From NCBI RefSeq assembly GCF_001469955.1, contig NZ_LOPU01000018.1:622001-686000 (forward strand): a stretch of DNA of 64,000 nucleotides, written 5' to 3'. Source of the DNA: Haloprofundus marisrubri (lineage in GTDB: Archaea > Halobacteriota > Halobacteria > Halobacteriales > Haloferacaceae). This document shows positions 1-8,495 of this stretch, one piece after another. The translations under genes were made by a program, and so were the position numbers. The notes beneath the pieces are model-generated. The model was not told the DNA's origin. It searched no databases and was given only the letters and a program-made list of their open reading frames with translations. The first letter of the stretch is position 1. Each line of letters opens with the position of its first letter.

Positions 1-187
1 GTGCGGCCTGTATCGCCGGGCCATCGTCGGCGTCGCCGTCACCGACTGCGCCGAACGCCCTCACGTCGACGAATGCGTCGTCGATTCGATTTTTCTCGCC
101 GTCGAGCGGACTATCTACGAGCGAGTCGTCGGCGGACGAATCGGCGTCATCGCTCCCGCTGTCGGGAGACTCGTCGTCGCCACCCAT
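1..187 (-). CDS. N-terminal part of a pectate-lyase-fold (right-handed beta-helix) protein, cut by window edge
   Basis: The first 62 codons of a gene that reads out of the left edge of the window, starting from the ATG at 187. Residues 1-30 are an acidic, Ser/Asp-rich tail without a signal peptide. Residues 39-62 then read FVDVRAFGAVGDG followed by DADDGPAIQAA, the hallmark opening of the pectate lyase 3 / GH28-like beta-helix fold (consensus DVRdFGAvGDGvtDDt.AiqaA). Such proteins are polysaccharide lyases, hydrolases or epimerases; the active site lies outside the window, so the reaction cannot be named. The opposite-strand reading is Arg-rich and is a shadow. Confidence 0.72.
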   Translation of the reverse strand, partial: MGGDDESPDSGSDDADSSADDSLVDSPLDGEKNRIDDAFVDVRAFGAVGDGDADDGPAIQAA

Positions 188-277
188 GCGCCCGAGTAGC
201 AGACGACCGATAGAGAGCGTTTCGGCGGGAACGGTCGTCGAGTCGCCACCGGAGTGGGGGATGTTCGTTCAGGGCGC

Positions 278-775
278 TCAGACGACTTCGACGTCGACGT
301 CGTCGCGTTCGACCGAGAGTTTGAACGTCGGCACCGTCCGGTAGATGACTTCGACGACGCCCTTCCGTTTGAGGCTCTGTAGCGCCCGGCGAACGTCGGC
401 GGCCTCGGGGTCGATGTCGAAGCGCTCGCGGAGTTTGTTCAGGACGCTAACGACGCTCTCGGAGCGCTCGTCGGGACCGGCGACGACCTGAAACACCCGT
501 GATTCGAGTTCGGGAACGCGAAGGACGCTCGGCGCGCCTTCCTCGCTCTCGTCGTCGACCGGCGGTTCGATACCGAGCATCTCCGCGGCCTCCGTCGTCG
601 CGCGGATGAGGCTGTTCTCGTCGCGGTAGTAGTAGTCCTTGAGCGTGCCTTCGAGGTAGCTGTGGACCTCGCTGCCGCTTTCGAGCCCCCAACGGTCCTG
701 TAGTTCCTTGTTCTTCGTCGGTTGGAGGTTGACCACGTCCGCCAACCGCTCTTTGTCCTCGTCCGAGAGGGTCAT
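278..775 (-). CDS. DUF5797-like haloarchaeal protein, probable winged-helix regulator
   Basis: 165 aa, very acidic, starting at the ATG at 775; longer readings upstream are Arg/Ser-rich and not haloarchaeal in composition. The N-terminus (TLSDEDKERLADVVNLQPTK) and the following tract with DYYYRDENSLIRAT look like the haloarchaeal DUF5797 family. The C-terminal half has alternating helices (SVLNKLRERF, ADVRRALQSLKRKGVVEV) resembling a winged helix, so a DNA-binding role is possible. That is inference; no function is established. It is divergent from the gene at 840 across a 64-base gap that must hold both promoters. Confidence 0.75.
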   Translation of the reverse strand: MTLSDEDKERLADVVNLQPTKNKELQDRWGLESGSEVHSYLEGTLKDYYYRDENSLIRATTEAAEMLGIEPPVDDESEEGAPSVLRVPELESRVFQVVAGPDERSESVVSVLNKLRERFDIDPEAADVRRALQSLKRKGVVEVIYRTVPTFKLSVERDDVDVEVV

Positions 776-839
776 TGTCGGGGTGTTCGAGGAGGGAGGA
801 TATCGGTGTTCTGGAGTGTCGCCGAGGTCGTGGGTTGTG

Positions 840-1757
840 ATGACGTACCGCGGTTCCGAACCGTTCATCTCCTCTTCTCGTGTTGTTGCCGACGTGAGTC
901 TCCGCTTCGAACCCTCCCACCACGTCGTCGACCGCGGCCTCGCCGAGACCGACGGCGATTCGACGCTGGTCGTCGACAACGCCGTCGCAGCAGTCGCTCT
1001 CGACTTCGGCGACGAGTTCCGGGTACGCGGGTCGCCGACTTTTCTGGCCGAAAACGACCCCGTTGCGGCCGACGCGCTCACGTCGCTCTCGCGTGTCGAC
1101 GAGGAGAGAAAGAGACGACTCGACGGCGGCGAGGAGTGGGACGGTTCGCTTCCGACCGACAGAGAAACCGTCGAGCGACTACTCGATTTCGAGCGCCGGT
1201 TCGCGGCCGACACCGACGCGTGGGTCGCACGTCTCCACGGCATCGACGAGTTCGCCGTCTTCGGTGATGGCGACCCGCTGTATCGCTCCATCCCGCACGA
1301 GACGTTTATCCGCGAGCTAGACGACGCGACGACGGGATTCGTCGACGCCGCGACCGACGCCGTTTCGGAACTTCGCGGCGTCGCCGTGTTGCCAGTCGAC
1401 CCGCTCGTGACGTGGACCGCAGCGGAGACTGGCTACGAACTGAACGCGGAGATACTTCGAATCGCCGTCGACGCCGACAGCAGCGACCACGACGGCCACG
1501 AGACGTGGCGTTGGTTCGGCCTCTCGGACCTCGTCTACGTCCGGACGGTTCCCGAACGTGACGAACTCGCACTCCAGTGGCGTGAGGCGAACGGCACCTC
1601 GCTTCTCGAACGCGGCAAGCGGCGGTTCACCCGCCTGTTCCGCGGCGACCCGCCGACGCGGCTTTCGGTTCCCGAGACGACGCTCGACCCCGTGACCGAA
1701 ACGTTCGTGCAGTTGCGCGAGTCGCTCGACTACGAGTACCGGGTCGACGCCGAGTAG
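840..1757 (+). CDS. Conserved haloarchaeal protein of unknown function
   Basis: 305 aa from the ATG at 840; acidic (many Asp/Glu), soluble, without signal peptide or membrane segments. The reading frame extends upstream of 840, but that part overlaps the divergent gene in anti-sense and is poor in acidic residues, so the later start is preferred. No recognised catalytic motif. It contains an Asp/Glu/Arg-rich mid region (DEERKRRLDGGEEWDG) and a C-terminal basic patch (LLERGKRRFTRLFRG) before a terminal acidic tail. Nothing in the neighbourhood points to a pathway. Confidence 0.7.
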   Translation: MTYRGSEPFISSSRVVADVSLRFEPSHHVVDRGLAETDGDSTLVVDNAVAAVALDFGDEFRVRGSPTFLAENDPVAADALTSLSRVDEERKRRLDGGEEWDGSLPTDRETVERLLDFERRFAADTDAWVARLHGIDEFAVFGDGDPLYRSIPHETFIRELDDATTGFVDAATDAVSELRGVAVLPVDPLVTWTAAETGYELNAEILRIAVDADSSDHDGHETWRWFGLSDLVYVRTVPERDELALQWREANGTSLLERGKRRFTRLFRGDPPTRLSVPETTLDPVTETFVQLRESLDYEYRVDAE

Positions 1758-1842
1758 CGCTCTGCGTGGTTTCGACGGCGTCGCTCGCTGCCGTATCGGC
1801 CGCGGGGCGAACGATTAACCCGAGTCGGGATGACCGTCAGGT

Positions 1843-2616
1843 ATGTCGGACACCGTACTCCTCGACATCGACGGCGACGACGTCGCAACCATCACCGTCA
1901 ACCGACCGGACCGACTGAACGCGCTCAACGTCGAGACGCTCGAAGCGCTCGAAGACGCCCTCGACGAGGCGGAGTCGGCGGACGCGCGCGTCGTCGTCCT
2001 CACCGGCGCGGGCGAGAAAGCGTTCGTCGCCGGGGCGGACATCTCCTACATGCAGGAACTCTCGGTGCCCGAGGCGCAGGCGTACGCCGAACTCGGCCAC
2101 CGCGTCGCCGAACGCCTCGAAACGTTTCCTGCACCGGTCATCGCCGCTATCAACGGCTACGCGTTCGGCGGCGGTTGCGAACTCGCACTGGCGTGTGACC
2201 TCCGTGTCGCCTCCGAACGCGCCGTCATCGGACAGACCGAAATCGACCTCGGCATCACGCCCGGATGGGGCGGGAGTCAACGCCTGCCGCGTCTCGTCGG
2301 CGACGAAATCGCTCGCCGGATGATTTACTTCGGTGACCGAGTCGACGCCACCGACGCTCACGAACACGGACTCGTCGGTGAAGTCGTCGCCCACAGCGAA
2401 CTCGACGACGTCGTCTCCAGTCACGCCGCGGAACTGGCTGCCAAACCGAAGTTCGCGCTCCAAACTGCCAAAGAGACCATCAACGCCGTCCACGAGGAAC
2501 CGCAGGCCGCGGGTCTCGTCTACGAACGCCGCGCGTGGAGCGGCCTGTTCGGCACCCACGACCAGCGCGAGGGAATGGCGGCGTTTCTCGACAAACGCGA
2601 CCCCGATTTCGAATGA
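1843..2616 (+). CDS. Enoyl-CoA hydratase/isomerase family protein (crotonase fold)
   Basis: 257 aa, the usual length for a single-domain crotonase. It probably hydrates trans-2-enoyl-CoA in beta-oxidation-type pathways in the cytoplasm. The oxyanion-hole segments are visible: AGADISYM near residues 63-70 and GYAFGGGCELA around 105-115. Both glutamates used by true hydratases are present, E113 (GGGCE) and E133 (QTEIDLG), followed by GWGGSQRLPR. That supports hydratase activity, in contrast to the crotonase at 40135, which lacks both. It stands alone; the nearest acyl-CoA ligase is far away. Acyl-chain specificity cannot be read from sequence. Confidence 0.92.
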   Translation: MSDTVLLDIDGDDVATITVNRPDRLNALNVETLEALEDALDEAESADARVVVLTGAGEKAFVAGADISYMQELSVPEAQAYAELGHRVAERLETFPAPVIAAINGYAFGGGCELALACDLRVASERAVIGQTEIDLGITPGWGGSQRLPRLVGDEIARRMIYFGDRVDATDAHEHGLVGEVVAHSELDDVVSSHAAELAAKPKFALQTAKETINAVHEEPQAAGLVYERRAWSGLFGTHDQREGMAAFLDKRDPDFE

Positions 2617-2705
2617 CTGTCTTCTAGATTAGTCATTCTCTAAGACCCGAATTTCTGCCTTTTAGTACGTTCATAACAATGTTATACAGTTCCTTCGGGA
2701 GAGTC

Positions 2706-2897
2706 ATGAATCCGTTCACGGCCATCTTCGAGCGATTCACCGATGGGGGCGGTGAGAGCGGTGTGGGACCGTTCGAATGCCGGGGGTGTGGGCAAGCGTA
2801 TCCGGTCGAGTACCACGTCTGTCCGACCTGTGGTGGCTACTCCGTCGAGAGCGAGTACGACCCGGTTACGAGTTACAAAGACGAGACTACCGGCTGA
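2706..2897 (+). CDS. Small zinc-ribbon protein
   Basis: 63 aa from the ATG at 2706. It carries two CxxC knuckles (CRGCGQ and CPTCGG) about 14 residues apart, a compact four-cysteine zinc ribbon, followed by a Tyr/Glu-rich tail. An earlier in-frame ATG at 2679 would add nine residues, but a TATA-like TTTTAGTA at about 2660 places the expected transcript start near 2690, and GGAGAG precedes 2706, so the later start is chosen. Haloarchaea encode many such zinc-finger microproteins, mostly of unknown function. No operon partner. Confidence 0.72.
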   Translation: MNPFTAIFERFTDGGGESGVGPFECRGCGQAYPVEYHVCPTCGGYSVESEYDPVTSYKDETTG

Positions 2898-3030
2898 CGG
2901 TGTACGAAGCGAACAGTCCAAACAGTCGAGACGGAGAGCGTGAACTGTAGCGCCGTGTTGGCTTTGGCTCAGGGAGATGGTCACGGGGACTGACACTGAA
3001 GCTATGTGTTCCCGAACCGAGATACTACGT

Positions 3031-3288
3031 ATGAGTGAGACGGTGAAACTGAGCCGAGTCGACTCTGCGCTCGAACGACTGACCTATCCGGTTGCCCGTG
3101 ACGAGGCCGCCGACGCGTACGCCGACACGACGCTGACGTTCGCCGACGGACAGGCGAACCTCGGCGAACTCGTCTCCGAGACCCACAGCGAGACGTACCG
3201 TAGTTCCGAGGAACTCTCCGAGGAGTTGTACAACGTCCTCCCTGTGGAGGCGCTCGGCGAACCGGGCCAGTCCGACGGCGACGCCTGA
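3031..3288 (+). CDS. DUF5789 family small acidic protein
   Basis: 85 aa, starting MSETVKLSRVDSALERL at the ATG at 3031 (a longer reading from 2977 adds atypical residues). The pattern of a short N-terminal helix, LTYPVARDEAAD, a central strand with FADGQANLGELV, and a C-terminal SETYRSSEELSEELYNVLP matches the haloarchaeal DUF5789 family. No catalytic residues or metal site are evident. The role is unknown. It lies as a single gene between the zinc-ribbon gene and TFS. Confidence 0.8.
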   Translation: MSETVKLSRVDSALERLTYPVARDEAADAYADTTLTFADGQANLGELVSETHSETYRSSEELSEELYNVLPVEALGEPGQSDGDA

Positions 3289-3360
3289 GCGTCCGCCGAC
3301 CACTGGAAGTCGAGCGAGAACACGAACCGCCGTCGGGCGGTTTCGAGGTCGAATCCCGAC

Positions 3361-3369
3361 GTTTAAGTA
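3361..3369 (+). promoter_or_regulatory. TATA box of the TFS gene
   Basis: GTTTAAGTA lies about 25-33 bases upstream of the TFS ATG at 3394, the spacing expected for a leaderless haloarchaeal transcript. Confidence 0.6.
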
Positions 3370-3393
3370 GCCGAGTACGCTGATATCACGTCT

Positions 3394-3711
3394 ATGGAGT
3401 TCTGCGACGAATGCGGTTCGATGATGCAGACGCAAGGCGACAAGTGGGTCTGCACCAAGTGCGACCACGAGAAACTGCGCGACGAAGCCAAAGAGAAAGC
3501 GATGGTGACGACGCAGGCCCAAGAGGAGTCCGAGGTAATCGAGTCCGAAGGCGGCACGAGCGGACTGCCGACGACGACGACACAGTGTCCGAACTGCGAC
3601 AACGACACCGCCTACTGGTACATGCAGCAGATTCGCTCGGCCGACGAGTCCGAGACACGGTTTTTCGTCTGTACCGAGTGCGAACACAAGTGGCGCGAAG
3701 ACGACCACTGA
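3394..3711 (+). CDS. tfs: Transcription factor S (archaeal TFIIS/RPB9-like cleavage factor)
   Basis: 105 aa. It stimulates transcript cleavage by stalled RNA polymerase. Two zinc ribbons are visible: an N-terminal one with C4, C7, C20 and C23, and a C-terminal TFIIS-type ribbon with C65, C68, C93 and C96. The cleavage-stimulating acidic pair D84-E85 lies in the loop RSADESET, as in functional TFS, so this looks like an active cleavage factor rather than an inhibitory paralogue. The acidic linker (residues 30-60) is typical of haloarchaea. It has its own TATA box, and its stop is three bases from the next start, implying co-transcription. Confidence 0.95.
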   Translation: MEFCDECGSMMQTQGDKWVCTKCDHEKLRDEAKEKAMVTTQAQEESEVIESEGGTSGLPTTTTQCPNCDNDTAYWYMQQIRSADESETRFFVCTECEHKWREDDH

Positions 3712-3714
3712 GCG

Positions 3715-4389
3715 ATGCGGGTGCCACCCCCGTCGGTCTCCGAGAGCCGACTCCGCGGGTGGCAACAGGTCGAATCGAGCGTCGAACGCCCCTTCGACGC
3801 CGGCATCCTCCGGGTAACCGCACACACCGCCGTCTACGAACGTAACGTCCTCCGTGCTGCTGACGCTGCCGCCGACACTGCCGACGACAGCCACGTCGCT
3901 GATGCCGCCGACGACGCCGACCGGACGGCGGCCCCCCGAATCCGGCGCTTCTTCGTGGCGAGTCGCCTCCAACTCACGCCTCGTCCGCCGGCCTCGCGGG
4001 CGCTGTGGCGTCTCGTCGCCGACCGGTCGATGGCAGGATTCGAGACCGAACTCCGCGAGCGTGGTTTTCTCGCCGTCGACAGAGTCGACGAGCGACGCTT
4101 CGACGTTCGAGGGACGGAAGCACGACTCGCGCGGTACGACGCTCGCTCGCGGGTCGACGGCGTCGTCGTCTCCGTGCAGGGGTGGCTGGCCGTCTGGCCG
4201 GCAGGCGAACCCGGCGAGTTTCTCCTCGCCGGTGGCGCGTATCCGACCGGCGTCAACGAGTCGGCAACTGACGACGAAGCAACGACTCAGAACCGCGAGG
4301 AGACGAAGACGGCAGCGTCGCTCTCGGAGGCGTTCGACCCGAAGCGATTCAGAACGGAGTTGTTCGCGTTGATTCGGGCGACCCGCTGA
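3715..4389 (+). CDS. Unknown haloarchaeal protein coupled to TFS
   Basis: 224 aa starting three bases after the TFS stop, so probably translated from the TFS transcript. No signal peptide or clear membrane span. Residues 45-70 are an Ala/Asp-rich low-complexity insert; the middle is more conserved-looking (RFFVASRLQLTPRPPASRALWRLV), and the C-terminal half includes VDGVVVSVQGWLAVWPAGEPGEFLLAGGAYP, which looks like a beta-rich domain. I do not recognise a family. The tight linkage to tfs is the only functional hint. Confidence 0.7.
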   Translation: MRVPPPSVSESRLRGWQQVESSVERPFDAGILRVTAHTAVYERNVLRAADAAADTADDSHVADAADDADRTAAPRIRRFFVASRLQLTPRPPASRALWRLVADRSMAGFETELRERGFLAVDRVDERRFDVRGTEARLARYDARSRVDGVVVSVQGWLAVWPAGEPGEFLLAGGAYPTGVNESATDDEATTQNREETKTAASLSEAFDPKRFRTELFALIRATR

Positions 4390-4419
4390 GCGACTAACCG
4401 CGGGTCGCCGCGAACGGAG

Positions 4420-4758
4420 TTAGCCACGGAGCAGCGCCAACGCCGCGCCACCGAGCGAGAGGCGCGCGGGTGCGACACCCAACGCCCGAGAGAGGTATCC
4501 CGGTCGGAGACCCGGCCCCAAGCGGGCGACGCTCACACCGTCGACTCGGATGTCGACGGTCACGTCCGCGGCGCGGACGTTCTCGCCGAACTGTTCTGTT
4601 GGGAGCTGTTTCGTGCCGCGGAGCAGCGCGAGCGCGCCGCTAAGTGTAGGAGCGTCGACGACCACCAACTCGCCGAACCCGGCGACACGAACGTCTTCAC
4701 CCTCGACTGTCAGCGTCAGTTCGGCCGTGACGTCCAGTGGGCGACGCGTGTCGGTCAC
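4420..4758 (-). CDS. Unknown haloarchaeal protein, second gene of a two-gene operon
   Basis: 112 aa. Its ATG overlaps the stop of the upstream gene by four bases (4755-4758), so the two are translationally coupled. The sequence is beta-rich (LDVTAELTLTVEGEDVRVAGFGE, then VTVDIRVDGVSVARLG), with a small Leu/Ala-rich patch SGALALLRG repeated near the C-terminus as GGAALALLRG. No signal peptide or metal motif. Function unknown. Confidence 0.65.
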   Translation of the reverse strand: MTDTRRPLDVTAELTLTVEGEDVRVAGFGELVVVDAPTLSGALALLRGTKQLPTEQFGENVRAADVTVDIRVDGVSVARLGPGLRPGYLSRALGVAPARLSLGGAALALLRG

Positions 4759-4973
4759 TCGTCCGGTTCGCGGGTGCTGATGCGGAGCGTCCCGTCGAGT
4801 CGCCAGTGGGCGTGGTCGGCGTCCTCTCCCGTCTTACTCGGTACGTCGACTTCCATCTCCTCGAACTCGTACGTAATCTCGGCACCGCGTCCGGTCAACC
4901 GCTCGTAGAGACCGAGAGCGAGTTCGGGCCACGTGCGCGTCTCGTCGATATCTGACATCTCGTCCGTGCTCAT
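4755..4973 (-). CDS. Small unknown haloarchaeal protein, first gene of a two-gene operon
   Basis: 72 aa, very acidic. A second Met at codon 6 (4958) is an alternative start. The sequence WPELALGLYERLTGRGAEITYEFEEMEVDVPS is typical of small haloarchaeal orphan families; no known motif. It overlaps the downstream gene by ATGA, so the two products probably act together. Function unknown. Confidence 0.65.
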   Translation of the reverse strand: MSTDEMSDIDETRTWPELALGLYERLTGRGAEITYEFEEMEVDVPSKTGEDADHAHWRLDGTLRISTREPDE

Positions 4974-5083
4974 GTTGCAACTCTTGTAAGTGCGCTGTGG
5001 ACTTAGTGGTTCTGTGGGCGAAAAGAGAACAGAAAATTAGTCGCACCGAGCCGGTGCGGCCGCGTCGGTTCGGCGGTTCGCCG

Positions 5084-5803
5084 CTACTCGTTGCGAGCGA
5101 ACGTGAGGTAGCCGGTGTGGCCGACGCCCGCCGTCGACGGACGCGACCCTCGGTCGCCGAAGTCCATCTCGCGCTGGATGGTTTCGAGCGTCTCGACGTC
5201 CGAGAGACCGACTTCTCTCGCGGTCCGGACGGTTTCGTGGGAGTTCTCGACGAACGGCGAGTAGACGGCCAGAAAGCCGCCGGAGACGAGTAGGTCCGGC
5301 GCACGAGCGACGACTTCGGGCGCGTCGCCGGTGTCGAGCGTCAGGAGGTCGAACCCCGACAGGTCGTCGAGTTCTTCGGTCAGGTCGCCCGTCCGTACAT
5401 CCACGTTATCGGAGACGCCCGCGAGGTCCATGTTCTCGCGGGCGACGTCGGCAAACTCGGGGTCGCGCTCGAACGTCGTGACTTCCGCGCCGAGACGCGC
5501 GAGGTACGCCGAGAGCACGCCCGTGCCCGTGCCGGCGTCCAACACTCGGTCGCCGGCGGCCGCGCCGGTGTGGCCGACGATGAGGCCCACGTCGCGGGGC
5601 ATCATCGGTGCGCCGGTGCGCTCGAAGTGGTTGAACAGGTCGGGGCCGCGCGGCGCGCGAACGACGAACTCCTCGCCGAGATGTGTCTCCAGTACGTCGC
5701 CCGGCGAGACGTCTTCGGGAACGTCGAGCACGCCGAGGTCCGTCTGCAGTTCGTCGCCGGGGGCGCGGAGATACTCCCGGCCGCCGTGGACGAGGAGTAT
5801 CAC
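5084..5803 (-). CDS. trmI: tRNA (adenine-N1)-methyltransferase TrmI (m1A57/58)
   Basis: 239 aa. It methylates N1 of A58 (and, in archaea, often A57) in the T-loop of tRNA using S-adenosylmethionine. The SAM motif LDAGTGTG is at about residues 88-95, with the acidic end of strand 2 in TTFERDPE and the Rossmann continuation [15 protein letters not shown]. The N-terminus [10 protein letters not shown] and the mid motif FNHFERTG are family-like. The start is GTG at 5803, overlapping the NAC stop as GTGA, so the pair forms an operon; a tRNA-modification gene next to NAC fits a translation-related transcript. Confidence 0.9.
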   Translation of the reverse strand: MILLVHGGREYLRAPGDELQTDLGVLDVPEDVSPGDVLETHLGEEFVVRAPRGPDLFNHFERTGAPMMPRDVGLIVGHTGAAAGDRVLDAGTGTGVLSAYLARLGAEVTTFERDPEFADVARENMDLAGVSDNVDVRTGDLTEELDDLSGFDLLTLDTGDAPEVVARAPDLLVSGGFLAVYSPFVENSHETVRTAREVGLSDVETLETIQREMDFGDRGSRPSTAGVGHTGYLTFARNE

Positions 5804-6198
5804 TCGAAGCGCGAAATCGCCGCGGCGAGGTCGCCGTTCTCGGCTTCGAGCGCCTCTCGGGCCTCGTCTTCGCTCACGCCGGCGCGCATGGCGACGATTT
5901 CGACGTCCGAGTCGGGAATCTCCTCGTCGCCGCCGGCGTCGCTCGCCGACGAGTCGGCGTCCGTCGCACTCTCTGCGTCGCTACCTGCGCCGAGTGCGCG
6001 GGATTCGGGTTCGCCGACGATTTGGTAGGTCTGCTGGCCCTGTGCGTCCATCTGCGTGACCTGTGCGTTGCTGAAGACGAGTTCCTCGTCTCCGGTTCTG
6101 ATGATGACCTCGTCGGCATCGATTTCGGAGACGTCGATGCCCATCTGCTTCATCATCTGCTTCATCTTCCGTGGGTTCATACCGCCGCCACCAAACAT
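5800..6198 (-). CDS. nac: Nascent polypeptide-associated complex protein (archaeal aNAC)
   Basis: 132 aa from the ATG at 6198. It starts [20 protein letters not shown], the signature of archaeal NAC, followed by the beta-barrel NAC domain ([21 protein letters not shown], about residues 28-65), a Ser/Asp/Ala-rich linker enlarged for haloarchaea, and a C-terminal UBA domain ([19 protein letters not shown], about 97-130). It binds ribosomes and shields emerging chains. It is translationally coupled to trmI. Confidence 0.94.
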   Translation of the reverse strand: MFGGGGMNPRKMKQMMKQMGIDVSEIDADEVIIRTGDEELVFSNAQVTQMDAQGQQTYQIVGEPESRALGAGSDAESATDADSSASDAGGDEEIPDSDVEIVAMRAGVSEDEAREALEAENGDLAAAISRFE

Positions 6199-6327
6199 AC
6201 CCGGAGCGTCGTGGCGGGCGGCCAAAAGCGTGGCGAACGTCGGCGAGAACGCGGGGACTGCGCGCCGAGCGCGGACGGTGCTGTCTCGACAGCAACAGTT
6301 TTGAGCGTCGACTCGTTCGCTTCCGCT

Positions 6328-7617
6328 ATGGTCCCCGACACGCCCTCCCGTCGAGGCTACCTCAGCGCGCTCGGTGCGGCCGGAATCGCCGCTGTCGGCG
6401 TGAGAAGCGCCGGTGGTGTGGACGACGGCGCGGCCGCCAGAGGAAACAGTTCGCTCACTGACTGGCCGATGCCGCGGTACGACGCCGCCGGAACCGGGTA
6501 CGTCCCCCACGCTCGCGGTCCCGGCGAGACGGTGGAGTCGGTGTGGAAACACGACCCTGAGGACCTCTCGAGTACGTTCTCGCCGCCGATTTTCGCCGAC
6601 GACCGACTGTACCTCGTCAGCAACTCGGTGGCTGCGCTCGACGCGTTCGACGGGGAGACGCTGTTCACCTACGACGGTAGTTCACAGTCCAACCCCGCTA
6701 TCGTGCCCGTCGACGCCTACACGAGTGACACACTCGCACTCGCTGGAGCAGAGGGTCTAATCGGATTGAACGCCGACGGCGGCCACTCAGTTCTCGGCCG
6801 CCGGTTCGGTATGCGGCGGTGGCGACAGAACGGAGAGAGTCCCGACTCATTCATCCTCGGACCGCCGACGATATCGCCGCCCGTCGCCGTCGGTTCGACG
6901 CTGTACTGGGCGGATTCGAGAACCGACATTCTCTACGCCGTCGACGCCAGCAGCGGCCGAACCTACTGGGAGCGTGAACTCGGCCGCGAGAACTACGGCG
7001 GCGAACCCGGCCGGCCGGCGTACCTCGACGGAATCGTCTACGTGTCGTACTACGCGAACGGCGCGGCCGCGTTCGACGCCGAAACCGGCGAGATGCTGTG
7101 GGAGACGGAGGTGACAGACCAACTCGTGCTCCCGGTCACTGCCACGGAGGAGGCGATTCTCGTTCCGGGACGGGAGGGCGTCACCGCGCTCGACCCCGAA
7201 AACGGCGACGAACGGTGGCGCTTCGACCACGGCGGCAACCAGACCGAGGGCGCGGTGGCGGTGGCCGACGTTTCGGCCGGTGACGATTCGAGTGGAAAGA
7301 CGGTGTACGTCGTCGGGAGAGTCTACGACGACGACCCCGACACACCGAACAGTCGTCTCTATGCTGTCGACGTCGAAACCGGGGAGCAGCAGTGGTCCGC
7401 CCCCGGCGACTGGCGGGAGAAAGCGCCCGTCGTCGGCGACGACGTCGTGTACGCCACCGAGTTCGACACTATCGCGGCGTTCGACGCCGAAACAGGTGAA
7501 CTGTTCTGGCGCTTCGAGGTCGACAGTCCGCTGTCGACGCCCATCGTCAGCGGCGGGATGCTGTTCTGTACGTCGTTCGAGACGGTCCAGGCACTCGGTC
7601 CGGGGGGAGCGAGATGA
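6328..7617 (+). CDS. PQQ-like beta-propeller repeat protein with Tat-like signal
   Basis: 429 aa from the ATG at 6328. The N-terminus [17 protein letters not shown] resembles a Tat signal (twin Arg then hydrophobic stretch), so the protein is probably exported; no lipobox Cys is seen. The body is made of propeller blades with repeats such as [65 protein letters not shown] and [16 protein letters not shown], the PQQ/PQQ_2 blade consensus. These blades often build scaffolds without PQQ. Its stop overlaps the next start (ATGA), so it may act with that membrane protein. Confidence 0.88.
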   Translation: MVPDTPSRRGYLSALGAAGIAAVGVRSAGGVDDGAAARGNSSLTDWPMPRYDAAGTGYVPHARGPGETVESVWKHDPEDLSSTFSPPIFADDRLYLVSNSVAALDAFDGETLFTYDGSSQSNPAIVPVDAYTSDTLALAGAEGLIGLNADGGHSVLGRRFGMRRWRQNGESPDSFILGPPTISPPVAVGSTLYWADSRTDILYAVDASSGRTYWERELGRENYGGEPGRPAYLDGIVYVSYYANGAAAFDAETGEMLWETEVTDQLVLPVTATEEAILVPGREGVTALDPENGDERWRFDHGGNQTEGAVAVADVSAGDDSSGKTVYVVGRVYDDDPDTPNSRLYAVDVETGEQQWSAPGDWREKAPVVGDDVVYATEFDTIAAFDAETGELFWRFEVDSPLSTPIVSGGMLFCTSFETVQALGPGGAR

Positions 7618-8465
7618 GCGACCGAACGGCGCTGCTGGGGTCGGAGTTCGGCGAAGAAGAACGAGAACTGTCGGTGTGGTCGACGCTGTGGACCGCGGTG
7701 TCTCGTATCCGGCGCGACCCCGGACTGGTCGTCCCGTTCTTCTTCGCCGGCGTCGTCGTCACGATAGTCGACTATCTCCGCCTGCGTGACTCGGTTCCCG
7801 TCAGCGTCGTCGACCGGATGGGCGGGGGCGGCATCGACATCACGTATCTCATCTATCCGACTGGCAGCCGAACGACGACGACGCCGTTCGGGGCACTGGT
7901 CGACCTCACGGTGGCACCGCTTCTCACTACTGTCGGCCTCGAACTGACGGCGTTTCTCGCCGTCGGCGTCGCCGGGTGGCTGACGCTGTCGCGCGCGCTG
8001 GGTAACCGCACGAAGAGCGCTCGACTGTTCCCGTATCTCGGACTGCTCGCGCTCCTCCACGTCGCATTTCGACTGCTCGGCCTCGTCGGGACCATCGGCG
8101 GTCCGGTAGGGTTGTTGCTGTTCGTCGGGACGCTCGCGGTGTTCGTCCGCGTGTTCCTCGTTCCCGTCCTCGTCGTCGCCGGCGACGACATCTCGGCGGC
8201 GTTCGGTCGGAGTGCCCGTCTCACGCGCGGTTACCGCTGGACGGTGTTCGGCCTCGTTCTCGTGGTCGGTCTCGGAACGTTCGCGCTGGGCAGCGTCTCT
8301 CTCGTCGGACCGCTGCTCAGTGCGACGCTCGTCGCACCCGTTCACGCGGTAGCGTTGGTCGTCGTCGCCGAGCGAATCGAGAAGGCCGAAGGGACCGAAA
8401 GAGCCGAGCGTACGAACCAGCCGGAGCGAACCGACCGACGCGCCGGGTTCCGCTCGGACACCTAA
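7614..8465 (+). CDS. Multi-pass membrane protein coupled to a beta-propeller
   Basis: 283 aa, overlapping the propeller gene by four bases. Five to six hydrophobic segments are visible (about residues 38-58, 98-125, 139-175 as two, 205-255 as two), followed by a hydrophilic, Glu/Arg-rich tail (residues 257-283). The arrangement, with RLTRGYRWTVFGLVLVV after a loop, recalls haloarchaeal glycerophosphoryl-diester-phosphodiesterase-type or DUF4013-like membrane domains, but I cannot assign a family. The coupling suggests a complex with the exported propeller protein. Confidence 0.75.
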   Translation: MSDRTALLGSEFGEEERELSVWSTLWTAVSRIRRDPGLVVPFFFAGVVVTIVDYLRLRDSVPVSVVDRMGGGGIDITYLIYPTGSRTTTTPFGALVDLTVAPLLTTVGLELTAFLAVGVAGWLTLSRALGNRTKSARLFPYLGLLALLHVAFRLLGLVGTIGGPVGLLLFVGTLAVFVRVFLVPVLVVAGDDISAAFGRSARLTRGYRWTVFGLVLVVGLGTFALGSVSLVGPLLSATLVAPVHAVALVVVAERIEKAEGTERAERTNQPERTDRRAGFRSDT

Positions 8466-8495
8466 CTTCTTGCACCCGCCGCTCTTCTCTCGGCC

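Noticed and set aside
1-213. A 70-codon plus-strand frame at the left edge
   Set aside because: Arg/His-rich with almost no acidic residues; it is the anti-sense shadow of the beta-helix protein on the minus strand.
5683-6327. An upstream extension of the propeller protein by more than 200 codons
   Set aside because: That part is anti-sense to nac and trmI; the ATG at 6328 begins with a Tat-like signal and is clearly the true start.
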